Positions 24,575-34,628 of a stretch of 64,000 bases of DNA are shown here, piece after piece. Location of the stretch: the NCBI GenBank assembly GCA_003574885.1, contig PJFC01000003.1, forward strand, positions 248,001 to 312,000, given 5' to 3'. A model generated the notes under the pieces. The model saw only the letters and a list, made by a program, of their open reading frames with translations. It ran no database searches and had not been told where the DNA came from. The position numbers and the translations under genes are program-made. The DNA comes from Geobacter sp. Its GTDB lineage: Bacteria > Desulfobacterota > Desulfuromonadia > Geobacterales > Geobacteraceae. The first letter of the stretch is position 1, and each line of letters opens with the position of its first letter.

Positions 24575-27262
24575 TTATTTGCCGCAGCATTGCTTATATT
24601 TCTTCCCACTCCCGCACGGGCACGGCTCGTTTCGCCCCACCTTCTGGCTCTTGACCGGCTGCTGCTGGACGTCCTCTCCCCCCAGATTGAAGACCAGCCG
24701 TTGTTTCTTCTGCTGCTGCTCTTCGATCCTTTCCACGTCCTCATCACGAGCGAGCTGTACCCAGAAGATCTTCTCCACCACCTCTTCGCGGATACGACCG
24801 ATCAAATCTATAAAGAGCTGATAGGCTTCTTTCTTATACTCCTGTTTGGGGTCCTTCTGACCGTAACCCCGAAGGCCGATCCCTTCCTTCAGGTGATCGA
24901 TGGAGAGGAGGTGGTCCTTCCACTGTGTGTCGATCGCCTGGAGCATGACAACCTTGATCAGGTGATCCATCACCTCGTCGCCGAACTGGCCAAGCTTGGT
25001 GGTGAAGACCTCACGCACTTTCTCCTGGAGAAGTTCCTTGAAATTGACCGGATTGAGCACCGCCATGGTTTCGGGAGGAATGTCCAGATGGAAACCGAAG
25101 GACTTGTACGCCCAGTCCCCTACCCCCTGCCAGTCCCACTCCGCCGCCGAAACCTTGTCGATGGCATAGGCACTCACAAGGTCCTCCACGCTCTCGTCCA
25201 TCATCTCCATGAAGCTTGCGCGGATGTTTTCACCGGCCAGGATCTCACGACGCTGGGTGTAGATAACCTCGCGCTGCTTGTTCATGACGTCGTCGTACTC
25301 GATGAGGTGTTTGCGGATTTCGAAGTTGTGGGCCTCCACCTTCTTCTGGGCATTCTCGATGGACCTGGTGATCATGCCGTGGGTGATCGCTTCCCCCTCC
25401 TCGATCTTGAGAAGGTCCATGATCTTCGATACCCGCTCGGAGCCGAAAATACGGAGAAGGTCGTCCTGAAGCGACAGGTAGAAGCGGGACGAACCCGTAT
25501 CCCCTTGGCGGCCTGAGCGCCCCCGCAACTGGTTATCGATACGGCGGGACTCATGGCGCTCGGTACCGAGGATATGGAGACCGCCGAGCTTGATCACCTC
25601 CTCGTGCTCCGCAGCACATTGCGCCTTGAACCGCTCCAGCATCTTTGCGCACTCCTCCTCGGTCGCTTCCGGTTCGGACAGGCTCCACTGACGCAGTAAC
25701 CCATCAGGGTTGCCGCCGAGAACGATATCCGTACCACGCCCCGCCATGTTGGTAGCGATGGTGACCATCCCCTTGCGGCCAGCCTGGGCGACGATCTCCG
25801 CCTCCCGCTCATGCTGCTTGGCGTTGAGGACGTTATGGGGAACCCCCTGCTTCTTCAGCAGGTCGGACAGCACCTCCGACTTATCGATGGAAATGGTGCC
25901 GACCAGCACCGGTTGACCCTTGGCGTACAGCTCCTTGATCTCCTCGATGACCGCCCTGAACTTCTCCATTTCGGTCTTGTAGATGACGTCGGGGAAGTCG
26001 GGACGGAGCAACGGCCGGTTAGTCGGGATAACCACCACGTCCAGCTTGTAGATCTTGTGAAACTCCTCCGCTTCAGTATCGGCGGTACCGGTCATCCCCG
26101 AGAGCTTCTCGTACATCCGGAAGTAGTTCTGGAAGGTTATGGTGGCCAGGGTCTGGTTCTCATTCTCGATCTGCACCCCCTCCTTGGCCTCCACCGCCTG
26201 GTGCAGGCCGTCGGACCAGCGACGACCCGGCATGAGTCGGCCGGTGAACTCGTCGACAATGAGGACCTCACCGTCCTTCACCACGTAATCCACGTCCCGC
26301 TTGAACAGGGCATGGGCTCGCAGGGCCTGTTGCACGTGGTGGAGTATCTCCATGTTGCGGGGGTCGTAGAGGTTGTCGATCTTGAGAAGCTTCTCCACCT
26401 TGAGCACCCCCTCCTCTGTCAGGGTGGCGGACTTGGATTTCTCATCCACGGTGAAGTCACCGGTATAGCGCTTTCTCTTGCCGGAGAGAGTGTTGGCCTC
26501 CTCCTCGATCACCTCCCCCTTCTTGAGAGAAGGGATGATCCGGTCGATGACGTAATACTTGTCCGTGGAGTCTTCCGTGGGACCGGAGATGATGAGCGGG
26601 GTCCGCGCCTCGTCGATGAGGATGGAGTCAACTTCGTCGACGATGGCATAGTGGAAGGAGCGCTGGACGTAATCCTCCAGGGCGAATTTCATGTTGTCCC
26701 GCAGGTAGTCGAACCCGAATTCGTTGTTGGTGCCATAGGTGATGTCGGCATTGTACGCCTCGCGCCGCTCGTCATCGTCCAGGCCGTGAACGATGACCCC
26801 AACCGACAGGCCGAGAAACCTGTATATCCTCCCCATCCAGTCGGAGTCACGCTTTGCCAGATAGTCGTTCACCGTCACTACGTGAACGCCGCGGCCGGTC
26901 AGGGCATTGAGGTAGGCGGGAAGGGTCGCCACCAGGGTCTTCCCCTCACCGGTTTTCATCTCGGCGATCTTGCCGGAATTGAGCACCATGCCGCCGATAA
27001 GCTGGACGTCGAAATGGCGCATGTTGTGGACTCGCTTCCCCGCCTCGCGGCAGACGGCAAAGGCCTCGGGAAGAAGGGATTCGAGGGACTCGCCACCGGC
27101 GTACCGCTCCTTGAATTCGAAGGTCTTATTCCTCAACTGATCGTCGGAAAGCTTCACCATCTCCGGCTCCATGGCGTTGATCCGCTCAACGATGGGCCAG
27201 AGTTTTTTCAGCTCCCGTTCGTTCTTGCTACCGACGATCTTCTTGATGATTGCTCCAAACAT
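24575..27262 (-). CDS. secA: SecA, preprotein translocase ATPase
   Basis: SecA drives unfolded preproteins through SecYEG. The product is 895 residues, the normal length. Walker A is in [15 protein letters not shown] (about 100), the DEAD-like box in [12 protein letters not shown] (about 208), and the second nucleotide motif in [20 protein letters not shown]. The C-terminus [19 protein letters not shown] is the zinc-binding SecB-contact motif. ATG 27262 has AGGAG 8 bases upstream; an in-frame GTG at 27268 is less likely. Export through SecA is needed for the many secreted proteins in this window. Confidence 0.98.
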   Translation of the reverse strand: MFGAIIKKIVGSKNERELKKLWPIVERINAMEPEMVKLSDDQLRNKTFEFKERYAGGESLESLLPEAFAVCREAGKRVHNMRHFDVQLIGGMVLNSGKIAEMKTGEGKTLVATLPAYLNALTGRGVHVVTVNDYLAKRDSDWMGRIYRFLGLSVGVIVHGLDDDERREAYNADITYGTNNEFGFDYLRDNMKFALEDYVQRSFHYAIVDEVDSILIDEARTPLIISGPTEDSTDKYYVIDRIIPSLKKGEVIEEEANTLSGKRKRYTGDFTVDEKSKSATLTEEGVLKVEKLLKIDNLYDPRNMEILHHVQQALRAHALFKRDVDYVVKDGEVLIVDEFTGRLMPGRRWSDGLHQAVEAKEGVQIENENQTLATITFQNYFRMYEKLSGMTGTADTEAEEFHKIYKLDVVVIPTNRPLLRPDFPDVIYKTEMEKFRAVIEEIKELYAKGQPVLVGTISIDKSEVLSDLLKKQGVPHNVLNAKQHEREAEIVAQAGRKGMVTIATNMAGRGTDIVLGGNPDGLLRQWSLSEPEATEEECAKMLERFKAQCAAEHEEVIKLGGLHILGTERHESRRIDNQLRGRSGRQGDTGSSRFYLSLQDDLLRIFGSERVSKIMDLLKIEEGEAITHGMITRSIENAQKKVEAHNFEIRKHLIEYDDVMNKQREVIYTQRREILAGENIRASFMEMMDESVEDLVSAYAIDKVSAAEWDWQGVGDWAYKSFGFHLDIPPETMAVLNPVNFKELLQEKVREVFTTKLGQFGDEVMDHLIKVVMLQAIDTQWKDHLLSIDHLKEGIGLRGYGQKDPKQEYKKEAYQLFIDLIGRIREEVVEKIFWVQLARDEDVERIEEQQQKKQRLVFNLGGEDVQQQPVKSQKVGRNEPCPCGSGKKYKQCCGK

Positions 27263-27304
27263 GCACACGTCTCCTGGTAACGATCTTGAAAATAGAAACA
27301 GGTA

Positions 27305-27333
27305 AGACTACCACACCGGGGGAATTTGCTCAA
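27305..27333 (-). promoter_or_regulatory. Probable secA promoter
   Basis: Minus strand TTGAGC (27328-27333), 17-bp spacer, TAGTCT (27305-27310), about 40 bases ahead of the start codon. Confidence 0.5.
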
Positions 27334-27372
27334 CTGAAAAGGGGGAAAGAGAGGACGGGGACAAGACAAGAG

Positions 27373-27395
27373 GGGGCGGGTTTGAAACCCGCCCC
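27373..27395. repeat. Perfect 23-bp palindrome GGGGCGGGTTT-G-AAACCCGCCCC
   Basis: Both arms are 11 bp and match fully. It lies 33 bp past the pmbA stop. There is no U run on the minus strand, so it is a poor terminator; it looks like a dispersed palindromic element. Confidence 0.8.
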
Positions 27396-27427
27396 AACGC
27401 GATCAAGTTGATATGGACTCCCTGCTG

Positions 27428-28765
27428 TCAGTGCCCGCTCACGTCCAACGCGGCGATGCGGAGAGAGGGGGAACCAACTCCGCCGAAGAAGCGGAGGTCA
27501 TCCCCCACCCCCTCCACGGAGCTGAACAGCTCCAGAATGTTGCCGGAGATGGCGATCCCCTTTACCGGCACGGTAACTTCACCCCGTTCGATAAGAAAGC
27601 CGGCTGCGCCAACGGAGAAATCGCCGGAGATAGGATTGGCGGTGTGCATCCCCATCACGTCGGTGATGAGCACCCCCCGCTCGATCCCCCCCCGCAGTGA
27701 CAGCGAGGGAATGGTGCCGTTCTCGATGAAGAAGTTGGTCACCCCCATATGGGGAACCCCCTTGACGCCGCTTCGCACCGAGTTGCCCGTAGAAGCAGCC
27801 CCATCCTTGCAGGCACAGTAGGTGTCGTAGAGAAAGGCCTTCAGTACGCCGTTTTCCACAAGGACGTTGTTACGGTGCGCCACCCCTTCCCCGTCGAAAG
27901 ATGCTGTGGCCATGCCACCGGCGAGGGTGCCATCATCCCTGATTCGGAGGGATGGGGCGAAGAGCCTTTCCCCCAGCCGCCCCGCCAGAAGCGATTTCCC
28001 CTTCTGCACGCTTTCCGCCAGGAAAGCGGGGGCCAGCACTTCGAGTATCTCGGTGGCGACATAGGTGTCGAGCACTGCCGGACAGCGCATGGTCGCGATC
28101 TTTTGCGCCCCCAGGAGCCCCGTCGCCTTGCCGGCGGCGATGCGTGCTATGGATGCAATGTCCACACCGGCAAATCGGGTGCTGAAACCGAAATCCCACC
28201 CCATCTGTGAATCGCCGTCCGCTTCGGCTAAGGCGGAGACGCTGCTGGAGACCGAGGTCCCCCGGTAACTCCCCTCTACCCCGTGGGAATTCCGGATGAA
28301 AACCCGGTAGTCCGCTTCTCCGTAACTGCTCTTGCGCACCTTGCGCACCCGCGGGTCTTCCGCCAGCACCAGCCTCTCCAGTTCCAGGGCACGGCCGATC
28401 TTGGCTTCCTCGGTAACCGCCGCCAGATCTTCATCCACGAGTCCCGTGAGCACCGGGTATTCCTGGGGAAGGGGAAAAGCGTGGCATGAATCTGGCGTCT
28501 GGGTCTCGGCCCCCACCAGGGCGTTGTCAATCATCAACGCCAGGTCAGCCTCTTCCAGACTCGTGGAGTAGGAAAACCCCATTCCCGCCTCTTTACGCAC
28601 CCGTACCCCCACCCCCACCGGTTGGGAACACCTGAACGTATCCACCTTCTGCTCCTTCACCTCGATGGAGAGATTGCGGGAACTACCAAGCATGATCTCG
28701 TAACCGTCCAAGGCACGGGATGCAATGATCTTCTCGATGCGGCCTGCTGTTTCCTTGAAGTCCAT
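27428..28765 (-). CDS. pmbA: PmbA/TldE-family metalloprotease component
   Basis: A 445-residue TldD/PmbA family protein. In other bacteria the TldD-TldE(PmbA) pair degrades unfolded peptides and matures some peptides. This is the PmbA/TldE side: I see no HExxxH zinc motif, which TldD carries. Landmarks are YEIMLGSSRNLSIEVKEQKV near the start, HRNNVLVENGVLKAFLYDTY, and near the end GVLITDVMGMHTANPISGDF and GAAGFLIERGEVTVPVKGIA. No TldD partner is in the window. A GNAT gene is 17 bp upstream on the same strand. Confidence 0.9.
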   Translation of the reverse strand: MDFKETAGRIEKIIASRALDGYEIMLGSSRNLSIEVKEQKVDTFRCSQPVGVGVRVRKEAGMGFSYSTSLEEADLALMIDNALVGAETQTPDSCHAFPLPQEYPVLTGLVDEDLAAVTEEAKIGRALELERLVLAEDPRVRKVRKSSYGEADYRVFIRNSHGVEGSYRGTSVSSSVSALAEADGDSQMGWDFGFSTRFAGVDIASIARIAAGKATGLLGAQKIATMRCPAVLDTYVATEILEVLAPAFLAESVQKGKSLLAGRLGERLFAPSLRIRDDGTLAGGMATASFDGEGVAHRNNVLVENGVLKAFLYDTYCACKDGAASTGNSVRSGVKGVPHMGVTNFFIENGTIPSLSLRGGIERGVLITDVMGMHTANPISGDFSVGAAGFLIERGEVTVPVKGIAISGNILELFSSVEGVGDDLRFFGGVGSPSLRIAALDVSGH

Positions 28766-28782
28766 GGCTATCCTATCCTCTA

Positions 28783-29235
28783 TCAGTCCAAGTCCAGAAT
28801 CATCGCAATTTCGTCACAGTCCGGAAACTTCACACACTTCAGACAATCCCCCCAGACCTTGTGGGGAAGTTCAGCCTTATCCACGATGCGAAAACCGAAT
28901 TTGGCAAAAAAATCCGGCTTGTAGGTGAGGCAGAACACCCGCTTGAGGCCGATGGCTCGTGCCTCGTCGATACACGCCTGCACCACCTGGCTGCCGACCC
29001 CCTTGCGCCCCGCGTCTTCCTCCACCGCTACGGAACGGACCTCGGCAAGGTCCTCCCACACGATATGGAGGGCAGCGGTCCCGAGGAGTCTGTCCCCTTC
29101 CACGACCACGTAAAAATCCCGCAACACCTCGTACAGTTCGGCAAGGGAGCGGGACAGCATAGCGCCGCGACTGGCGTGGAAGGTCAGGAGTTTCTGGATG
29201 TCCTTCACATCCTTGATCTGGGCCTTGCGGAGCAT
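28783..29235 (-). CDS. GNAT-family N-acetyltransferase, short ArgA-like
   Basis: A 150-residue single-domain GNAT protein. The acetyl-CoA loop is RKGVGSQVV in EEDAGRKGVGSQVVQACIDE. LTYKPDFFAKFGFRIVDKAELPHKVW near the C-terminus is the pattern of short N-acetylglutamate synthases and of the ArgA acetyltransferase domain. These make N-acetylglutamate for arginine synthesis. The end has three Cys (GDCLKCVKFPDC), usual for this subgroup. argJ lies about 4 kb away. The family is sure; the substrate is likely but not proved. Confidence 0.75.
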   Translation of the reverse strand: MLRKAQIKDVKDIQKLLTFHASRGAMLSRSLAELYEVLRDFYVVVEGDRLLGTAALHIVWEDLAEVRSVAVEEDAGRKGVGSQVVQACIDEARAIGLKRVFCLTYKPDFFAKFGFRIVDKAELPHKVWGDCLKCVKFPDCDEIAMILDLD

Positions 29236-29244
29236 TTTCGGTCC

Positions 29245-29312
29245 TTTCTGTCAGCTGTTGGAGGCGCACCCCCTGCGGGTGCCCTTTATGCAGGCAGGCA
29301 CGAGGCCCGCTC
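29245..29312. repeat. REP-like GC-rich repeat between recN and the GNAT gene
   Basis: Contains GGCGCACCCCCTGCGGGTGCCC and GGCACGAGGCCCGCTCCTAC. The first half is self-complementary (GGCGCACCC / GGGTGCCC). It resembles GTAGGAGCGGGCC-type intergenic elements common in other genomes. It fills the gap after the recN promoter-distal end on the minus strand. Confidence 0.5.
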
Positions 29313-30974
29313 CTACAGATGGGCTTCGGCTATCATCTCCCGGGCATGCACCAGGGTAGTTTCGGTAATCTTCACCCCGCCGAGCATGCGAGCCATTTCC
29401 GCCACCCGCTCATCATTTCCCAGAAGGGATACGACCGTTGCGGTCCGGCCGTCAGTGACCAGTTTTTCCACTTGGTAGTGATGGTCGGCGAAGGCCGCAA
29501 CCTGGGGAAGATGGGTGATGCAGAGCACCTGCTGTTTCCGTGCCACGTTTTTCAGCTTTTTCCCCACCAGCGCCGATGTGGCGCCACTGATCCCCGTATC
29601 CACCTCATCGAACACCAGGGTCGGTACGTCACTTTCGGGATGGACCTGTTTCAGGGCGAGCATGAGCCGGGACAGTTCGCCACCTGAGGCAACCCGGGCC
29701 AGGGGGCGGGGCACCTCTCCCGGATTGGACGAAAAATGGAACTCGACCCGTTCGAATCCGCTCGTCCGGGGTTCAGCCAGCGTCTCGAATACAACTTCGA
29801 ACAGTGCATGGGGCATGGCAAGCTCGTGGAGTTCCCGCTCCATGGCCACCTTGAGAGTACCGGCAGCCTCGCGACGCCGGGCGGAAAGGTCCCGCCCGCT
29901 TGCCCGCATCTGTTCGTCCAGTTCCTTCAGCCGCCCGTCCAGCTCACCTCTCGCCTGTTCACGGTTTGTCAGGAGCGCCAGTTCCCGATCAACCTGTTCC
30001 TTGAAGGCGATGATCTCATCCACTGTCGGGGCATATTTTTTCTTCAGGCGGCCGATCAGGTCGAGCCGGTCATCCACCGCCTGCAAACGCTCCGGGTCGA
30101 CTTCCGCCCGCGCTGCGTAGTCTCGCAGAACAAGAGCCCCGTCCTCCAGTTGAAGGGCAGCTCCCAGCAGGGATTCATGAAGATCTGTCAGCGAAGGATC
30201 GATCTGCCGTATGTCGCCGACGGCGGTCGTCACCTGGCTGAGCTGGCCGAGAATACTGGTATCACTGCCGTAAAGAAGGTCATAGGCCCCCTGACTGTTG
30301 GCCAGGAGTTTCTCTCCGTGGACCAGCAGCTCCCGTTCCCGCTCCAGCCCCTCTTCCTCGCCGGCAACCAGAGCAGCGGCGCCAATCTCATTACTCTGGT
30401 AGGAGAGGAGGTCCAACTGCCGGGCAGCGTCCCGTTCTCCTTCCTCCAGGCGCAGTATTTCAGCCTTGACGCCACGGAACTCGCCATAAAGAGCGGCAAA
30501 GTCGGCCCGCAGGGAATCGAGACCGGCGAATCCATCCAGAAGTGCCAGATGGTTTTCCTGCCGAAGAAGGGTCTGGGATTCATGCTGTCCGTAAATATTG
30601 ATCAGTTCGCGTGTTACCGCCGAAAGGACCGCAAGGGTTGAGAGTCCACCGCAGATGAAAACCCGGTTCTTCCCTGAGCGGGTCACCACCCGTTTGATGA
30701 GAAGTTCCCCCTCCGACTCGATACCGAGCTCGGTCAGGCTGGAGAGGAGCGCATCGTTCCCCGTCAGGTCGAAGAGCGCCTCCACGGTCGCCTCCTCCGC
30801 CCCGGTCCGGATCATATCCGCCGCTCCCCGCCCGCCAAGAATCAGGTTGACGGCATCGATGATGATAGACTTCCCCGCCCCGGTCTCGCCGGTAAGAATG
30901 GTGAGCCCCGGCTGGAACGCCACGTGGAGCGAATCGATGATGGCAAAGTTTTTTATGTTCAGGTCAGTTAGCAT
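29313..30974 (-). CDS. recN: RecN, DNA repair ATPase
   Basis: RecN is an SMC-like ATPase that gathers double-strand breaks for repair. The product is 553 residues. Walker A is ILTGETGAGKSIIIDA (about 27-42), the signature is VASGGELSRLMLALK (about 425), and Walker B is PTLVFDEVDTGISG (about 453). A coiled coil lies between (about 150-360). I chose ATG 30974, which opens MLTDLNIKNFAIIDSLHV; the open frame upstream runs into an AT-rich repeat and is not coding. Confidence 0.95.
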   Translation of the reverse strand: MLTDLNIKNFAIIDSLHVAFQPGLTILTGETGAGKSIIIDAVNLILGGRGAADMIRTGAEEATVEALFDLTGNDALLSSLTELGIESEGELLIKRVVTRSGKNRVFICGGLSTLAVLSAVTRELINIYGQHESQTLLRQENHLALLDGFAGLDSLRADFAALYGEFRGVKAEILRLEEGERDAARQLDLLSYQSNEIGAAALVAGEEEGLERERELLVHGEKLLANSQGAYDLLYGSDTSILGQLSQVTTAVGDIRQIDPSLTDLHESLLGAALQLEDGALVLRDYAARAEVDPERLQAVDDRLDLIGRLKKKYAPTVDEIIAFKEQVDRELALLTNREQARGELDGRLKELDEQMRASGRDLSARRREAAGTLKVAMERELHELAMPHALFEVVFETLAEPRTSGFERVEFHFSSNPGEVPRPLARVASGGELSRLMLALKQVHPESDVPTLVFDEVDTGISGATSALVGKKLKNVARKQQVLCITHLPQVAAFADHHYQVEKLVTDGRTATVVSLLGNDERVAEMARMLGGVKITETTLVHAREMIAEAHL

Positions 30975-30976
30975 AA

Positions 30977-31098
30977 AGTCAATTTTGAATTTTGAATTTT
31001 GAGTTATGAATTTTGAATGAAATACTAAGAACCGTCTTGAATTAAACGAATCGAGCCAGGTTAATTCAAAACTCAACATTCATAATTCAAAATTGCAG
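30977..31098. repeat. AT-rich inverted repeat between recN and nadK
   Basis: The left arm is built of AATTTTGAATTTTGAG-type units (about 30978-31018) and the right arm (about 31063-31097) of AATTCAAAACTC / AATTCAAAATTG, near reverse complements. About 45 bp of ordinary sequence separates them. The composition is far from that of the neighbouring genes. Confidence 0.8.
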
Positions 31099-31099
31099 T

Positions 31100-31954
31100 T
31101 TATCGTTCGCCCCATTTGAGCTTCGTACGCAACACCTCGAAATAATCCTTGCTCCGGGACATGATGAGCCGGGTCCGGTGGGCTGCCCGCCGCACGGTGA
31201 TGACGTCCCCTCCCTTAAGCTCCATTCCCACCTGACCATCCAGGGTAAGAAACACATCCTCGTGGGCCGACTTCAGGGTAACCGTGACCATGGCATCGGC
31301 ATTGATGACAATGGGGCGGTTGGTGAGGGTATGGGGGCAGATGGGGGTAACGACGAGGCACTCCAGGGGAGGATGGACGATCGGTCCGCCCGCAGCGAGG
31401 GAATAGCCGGTGGAACCGGTAGGGCTGCATATGATAAGGCCATCGGCCTTGAACGTGGTCAGGTAATAGTCGTTGACCATGGTCTCCAGATCGACGATCC
31501 GGGCCAGGGCGCCCTTGTTGATCACCACGTCGTTCAGGACCCGGTGGGACATCACCTCTACCCCGTCCCGCAGGACGGTCGCCTTGAGCATCATCCGTTC
31601 CGAGACCTGGTAGTTACCCGCCAGACAGCTGTCGAGCACGGGATAGAGCTCGTCCAGGGTGATCTCGGTGAGAAAACCGAGGCTCCCCAGGTTGACCCCG
31701 AGGATCGGGATTTCCTGCTCACCGATGAGCCGCGCCGCGGAGATGAGGGTTCCATCCCCCCCCAGCACCACTACCATATCGGCAGATGCGGGGATGTCCG
31801 TCGAGTCAATGCCGGTGGTATGACTGAGATGACGCGCCAGGTGGGATTCCACAAGGGGCACCAGTCCCCGCGCCTCAAGCCAGCGGACCAGATCTTCTGC
31901 CACCCCTTGGCATCGGGGGTCGTGCACCTTTGCGAAGATCGCGATTTTTTTCAT
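31100..31954 (-). CDS. nadK: NAD kinase
   Basis: NadK phosphorylates NAD to NADP in the cytoplasm. The product is 284 residues. The catalytic GGDGT is in MVVVLGGDGTLISAARL (about 60-76). NE/D region LGVNLGSLGFLTEI and the glycine-rich PTGSTGYSLAAGGPIV are present. I chose ATG 31954 (MKKIAIFAKVHDPR); the upstream extension overlaps the likely promoter region shared with the divergent glgP. Confidence 0.96.
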   Translation of the reverse strand: MKKIAIFAKVHDPRCQGVAEDLVRWLEARGLVPLVESHLARHLSHTTGIDSTDIPASADMVVVLGGDGTLISAARLIGEQEIPILGVNLGSLGFLTEITLDELYPVLDSCLAGNYQVSERMMLKATVLRDGVEVMSHRVLNDVVINKGALARIVDLETMVNDYYLTTFKADGLIICSPTGSTGYSLAAGGPIVHPPLECLVVTPICPHTLTNRPIVINADAMVTVTLKSAHEDVFLTLDGQVGMELKGGDVITVRRAAHRTRLIMSRSKDYFEVLRTKLKWGER

Positions 31955-32102
31955 CCTGCGTGCCCCTAACCTGTGGTATAAGTACGATTTTACTAGCATA
32001 GAACCGTTACCATGTCCATGGAAATTCCGCTGATAGCCGCTATACTTTCACCGTGACGATAACCTTTCCGTAGCAGACCACAGGACATCAGACGAGGGCA
32101 CA

Positions 32103-34628
32103 ATGCACAACGACAACCTGGACCCGCCCACCGGCACCCCTGAACTCGACAGCCTCATGCTGACCATAAAATCCTTCCTGGAGCACCTGGAGTACACCCT
32201 TGGCAAGGACAAATACTCCGCTTCACGGAACGACATATTCAATGCCCTGGCCTATGCCGTCCGCGACCGGATGGTGGAGAGGTGGCTCGACACCCAGCAG
32301 CACTACTACAACTCCGACCACAAGCGGGTCTACTATCTCTCCATGGAATTCCTCATGGGGCGCACCCTGGAAAACAGTCTCATCAATCTGGGACTTCTGG
32401 ACGAATTCAAGGAGGCGGCCTCTTCCCTCGGCTATGACTTCGACGAACTGGTGGAAGACGAGCAGGAAGCGGGCCTCGGCAACGGCGGGCTGGGGCGTCT
32501 GGCAGCCTGCTTCCTCGATTCCATGGCCACCATGGCCATCCCCGCCTACGGCTACGGCATCCGCTACGAATACGGCATATTCCGCCAGAAAATAACCGAC
32601 GGAGCCCAGGTCGAAATCCCCGATAACTGGCTCCGCTATAGAAATCCTTGGGAACTGGACCGCCAGGAGCACCTTCACCCGGTTAAGTTCAACGGTCGGG
32701 TAGTGACGGTCACCATCGACGGCAAGCCGCGCCACGAATGGGTCGATACGGAAGACGTCATGGCCATGGCCTACGACACCCCGATCCCCGGCTACGGCAA
32801 CAACACCGTCAACACCATGCGCCTCTGGTGCGCCAAGTCAAGCCGTGAATTCGACCTCAAGTTCTTCAACGAGGGGAACTACATCCGGGCAGTGGAAAAG
32901 AAGATGCTGACGGAGAACATCTCCAAGGTCCTCTATCCGGCGGACAATGTCATCGAAGGGAAAGAGCTCCGCTTCAAGCAGGAGTACTTCCTCGCCTCCG
33001 CAACGGTGCATGACGTCATCTACCGCTTCAAGAAGATGCATAAAGATCTGCGTCTTCTGCCGGACAAGGTGGCGATACAGCTGAACGACACCCATCCATC
33101 CCTCGCCATCCCGGAACTGATGCGGGTGCTCATCGACCTGGAAGGGCTCTCGTGGGACGATGCCTGGGGAGTGACGGCAAGGGTTTTCGCCTACACCAAC
33201 CACACCATCCTGCCCGAAGCGCTGGAACAGTGGCCGGTCTGGTTTTTCGAGCAGATACTCCCCCGTCACCTGATGATCATCTACCAGATCAACGACCACT
33301 TCCTCGATGAGGTGCGCAGCCGCTTTCCCGGCGACGATGCACGCCTCGCACGGATGTCCATCATCGAGGAGCACTGGGAGCGAAAGGTCAGGATGGCATA
33401 CCTGGCCATCGTCGGCAGTCATTCGGTAAACGGGGTTGCCGCTCTCCACAGTGAGATTCTCAGGAACAACCTGTTCCGGGATTTCTTCGAGATGTACCCG
33501 GAACGGTTCAACAACAAGACCAACGGCATCACCCAGAGACGCTGGCTGAAAAAGGCCAACCCTCCCCTGGCCACCCTTATCGGCAGCCGAATTGGCGCCG
33601 GCTGGGTCACCGACCTGTATGAACTGGAAAAACTTCGCCCCCTGGCGGAAGATCCGGCGTTCCGGGCCGACTGGCTGCGAGTGAAGCAGGAGAACAAGGA
33701 ACTTCTGGCAGCGTACATCCTCAAACACAACTGCATTCAGGTGGATGTGAACTCCCTGTTCGACTGCCAGGTGAAACGAATCCACGAATACAAGCGGCAG
33801 CTCCTTAACGTCCTCCACATCATCACCCTCTACAACCGGCTCAAGGCAGACCCGACCCAGGACATCGTTCCCCGGACCTTCATCTTCGGCGGCAAGGCAG
33901 CGCCGTCCTATGTCATCGCCAAACTGATCATCCGCCTCATCAACGCCGTGGGGGACGTGGTCAATCGCGACCCGGACGTGGCAGGGCGGCTCAAGGTCGT
34001 CTTCCTCGCCAACTACAGCGTCTCCCTGGCGGAAATGATCTTTCCCGCCGCTGACCTGTCGGAACAGATATCCACCGCCGGCACTGAGGCATCGGGAACC
34101 GGCAACATGAAGTTCGCCCTGAACGGCGCCCTGACCATCGGCACCCTGGATGGCGCCAACATCGAGATCATGGAAGAGGTGGGAAGGGAGAACATCTTCA
34201 TCTTCGGCCTCACCGCCGAAGAGGTGGCCGAACTGAAGCGAAAGGGATACAACCCGCGGGAGTACTACAACCGTATTCCGGAGCTGAAAAAGGTGCTCGA
34301 CATGATCAGCGACGGATCCTTCTCACCCTTCGATCCCAACCTGTTCAAGCCGATCGTCGATTCACTCCTCAACCAGGGGGACAACTACCTGCTGCTGGCC
34401 GACTATGCCTCCTACATCGCCTGTCAGGACGAGGTGAGCCGCCTCTATCGCGACCAGGACGAATGGAGCCGGCGGGCCATCCTCAACTCGGCGGGAATGG
34501 GAAAATTTTCCAGCGACCGGACCATCGCCGAATACGCCCAGGACATCTGGGGGGTAAGCACCGTCGAAATCAGCGCCCAAGCCCAGCATTGCCTTCATGA
34601 CGGGGTCTGCCTGGTGGAACACAAGTAA
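32103..34628 (+). CDS. glgP: Glycogen/starch phosphorylase
   Basis: GlgP releases glucose-1-phosphate from glycogen ends. The product is 841 residues, full length. [20 protein letters not shown] near residue 75 and the glycine loop [20 protein letters not shown] are conserved. The pyridoxal phosphate Lys is in [20 protein letters not shown] (about 665). ATG 32103 has GAGGG upstream. It is divergent from nadK, and its stop overlaps the rarA start (TAATG), so rarA is translationally coupled to it. Other glycogen genes are not in the window. Confidence 0.97.
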   Translation: MHNDNLDPPTGTPELDSLMLTIKSFLEHLEYTLGKDKYSASRNDIFNALAYAVRDRMVERWLDTQQHYYNSDHKRVYYLSMEFLMGRTLENSLINLGLLDEFKEAASSLGYDFDELVEDEQEAGLGNGGLGRLAACFLDSMATMAIPAYGYGIRYEYGIFRQKITDGAQVEIPDNWLRYRNPWELDRQEHLHPVKFNGRVVTVTIDGKPRHEWVDTEDVMAMAYDTPIPGYGNNTVNTMRLWCAKSSREFDLKFFNEGNYIRAVEKKMLTENISKVLYPADNVIEGKELRFKQEYFLASATVHDVIYRFKKMHKDLRLLPDKVAIQLNDTHPSLAIPELMRVLIDLEGLSWDDAWGVTARVFAYTNHTILPEALEQWPVWFFEQILPRHLMIIYQINDHFLDEVRSRFPGDDARLARMSIIEEHWERKVRMAYLAIVGSHSVNGVAALHSEILRNNLFRDFFEMYPERFNNKTNGITQRRWLKKANPPLATLIGSRIGAGWVTDLYELEKLRPLAEDPAFRADWLRVKQENKELLAAYILKHNCIQVDVNSLFDCQVKRIHEYKRQLLNVLHIITLYNRLKADPTQDIVPRTFIFGGKAAPSYVIAKLIIRLINAVGDVVNRDPDVAGRLKVVFLANYSVSLAEMIFPAADLSEQISTAGTEASGTGNMKFALNGALTIGTLDGANIEIMEEVGRENIFIFGLTAEEVAELKRKGYNPREYYNRIPELKKVLDMISDGSFSPFDPNLFKPIVDSLLNQGDNYLLLADYASYIACQDEVSRLYRDQDEWSRRAILNSAGMGKFSSDRTIAEYAQDIWGVSTVEISAQAQHCLHDGVCLVEHK

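Noticed and set aside
25811-27280. A 489-codon rightward frame opposite secA
   Set aside because: SecA on the other strand is certain by its motifs; the frame is a GC-rich antisense shadow.
30975-31079. N-terminal extension of RecN (35 residues)
   Set aside because: It is translated repeat sequence (NSKFKIDF-type) and the conserved RecN start MLTDLNIKNFAIID is at 30974.
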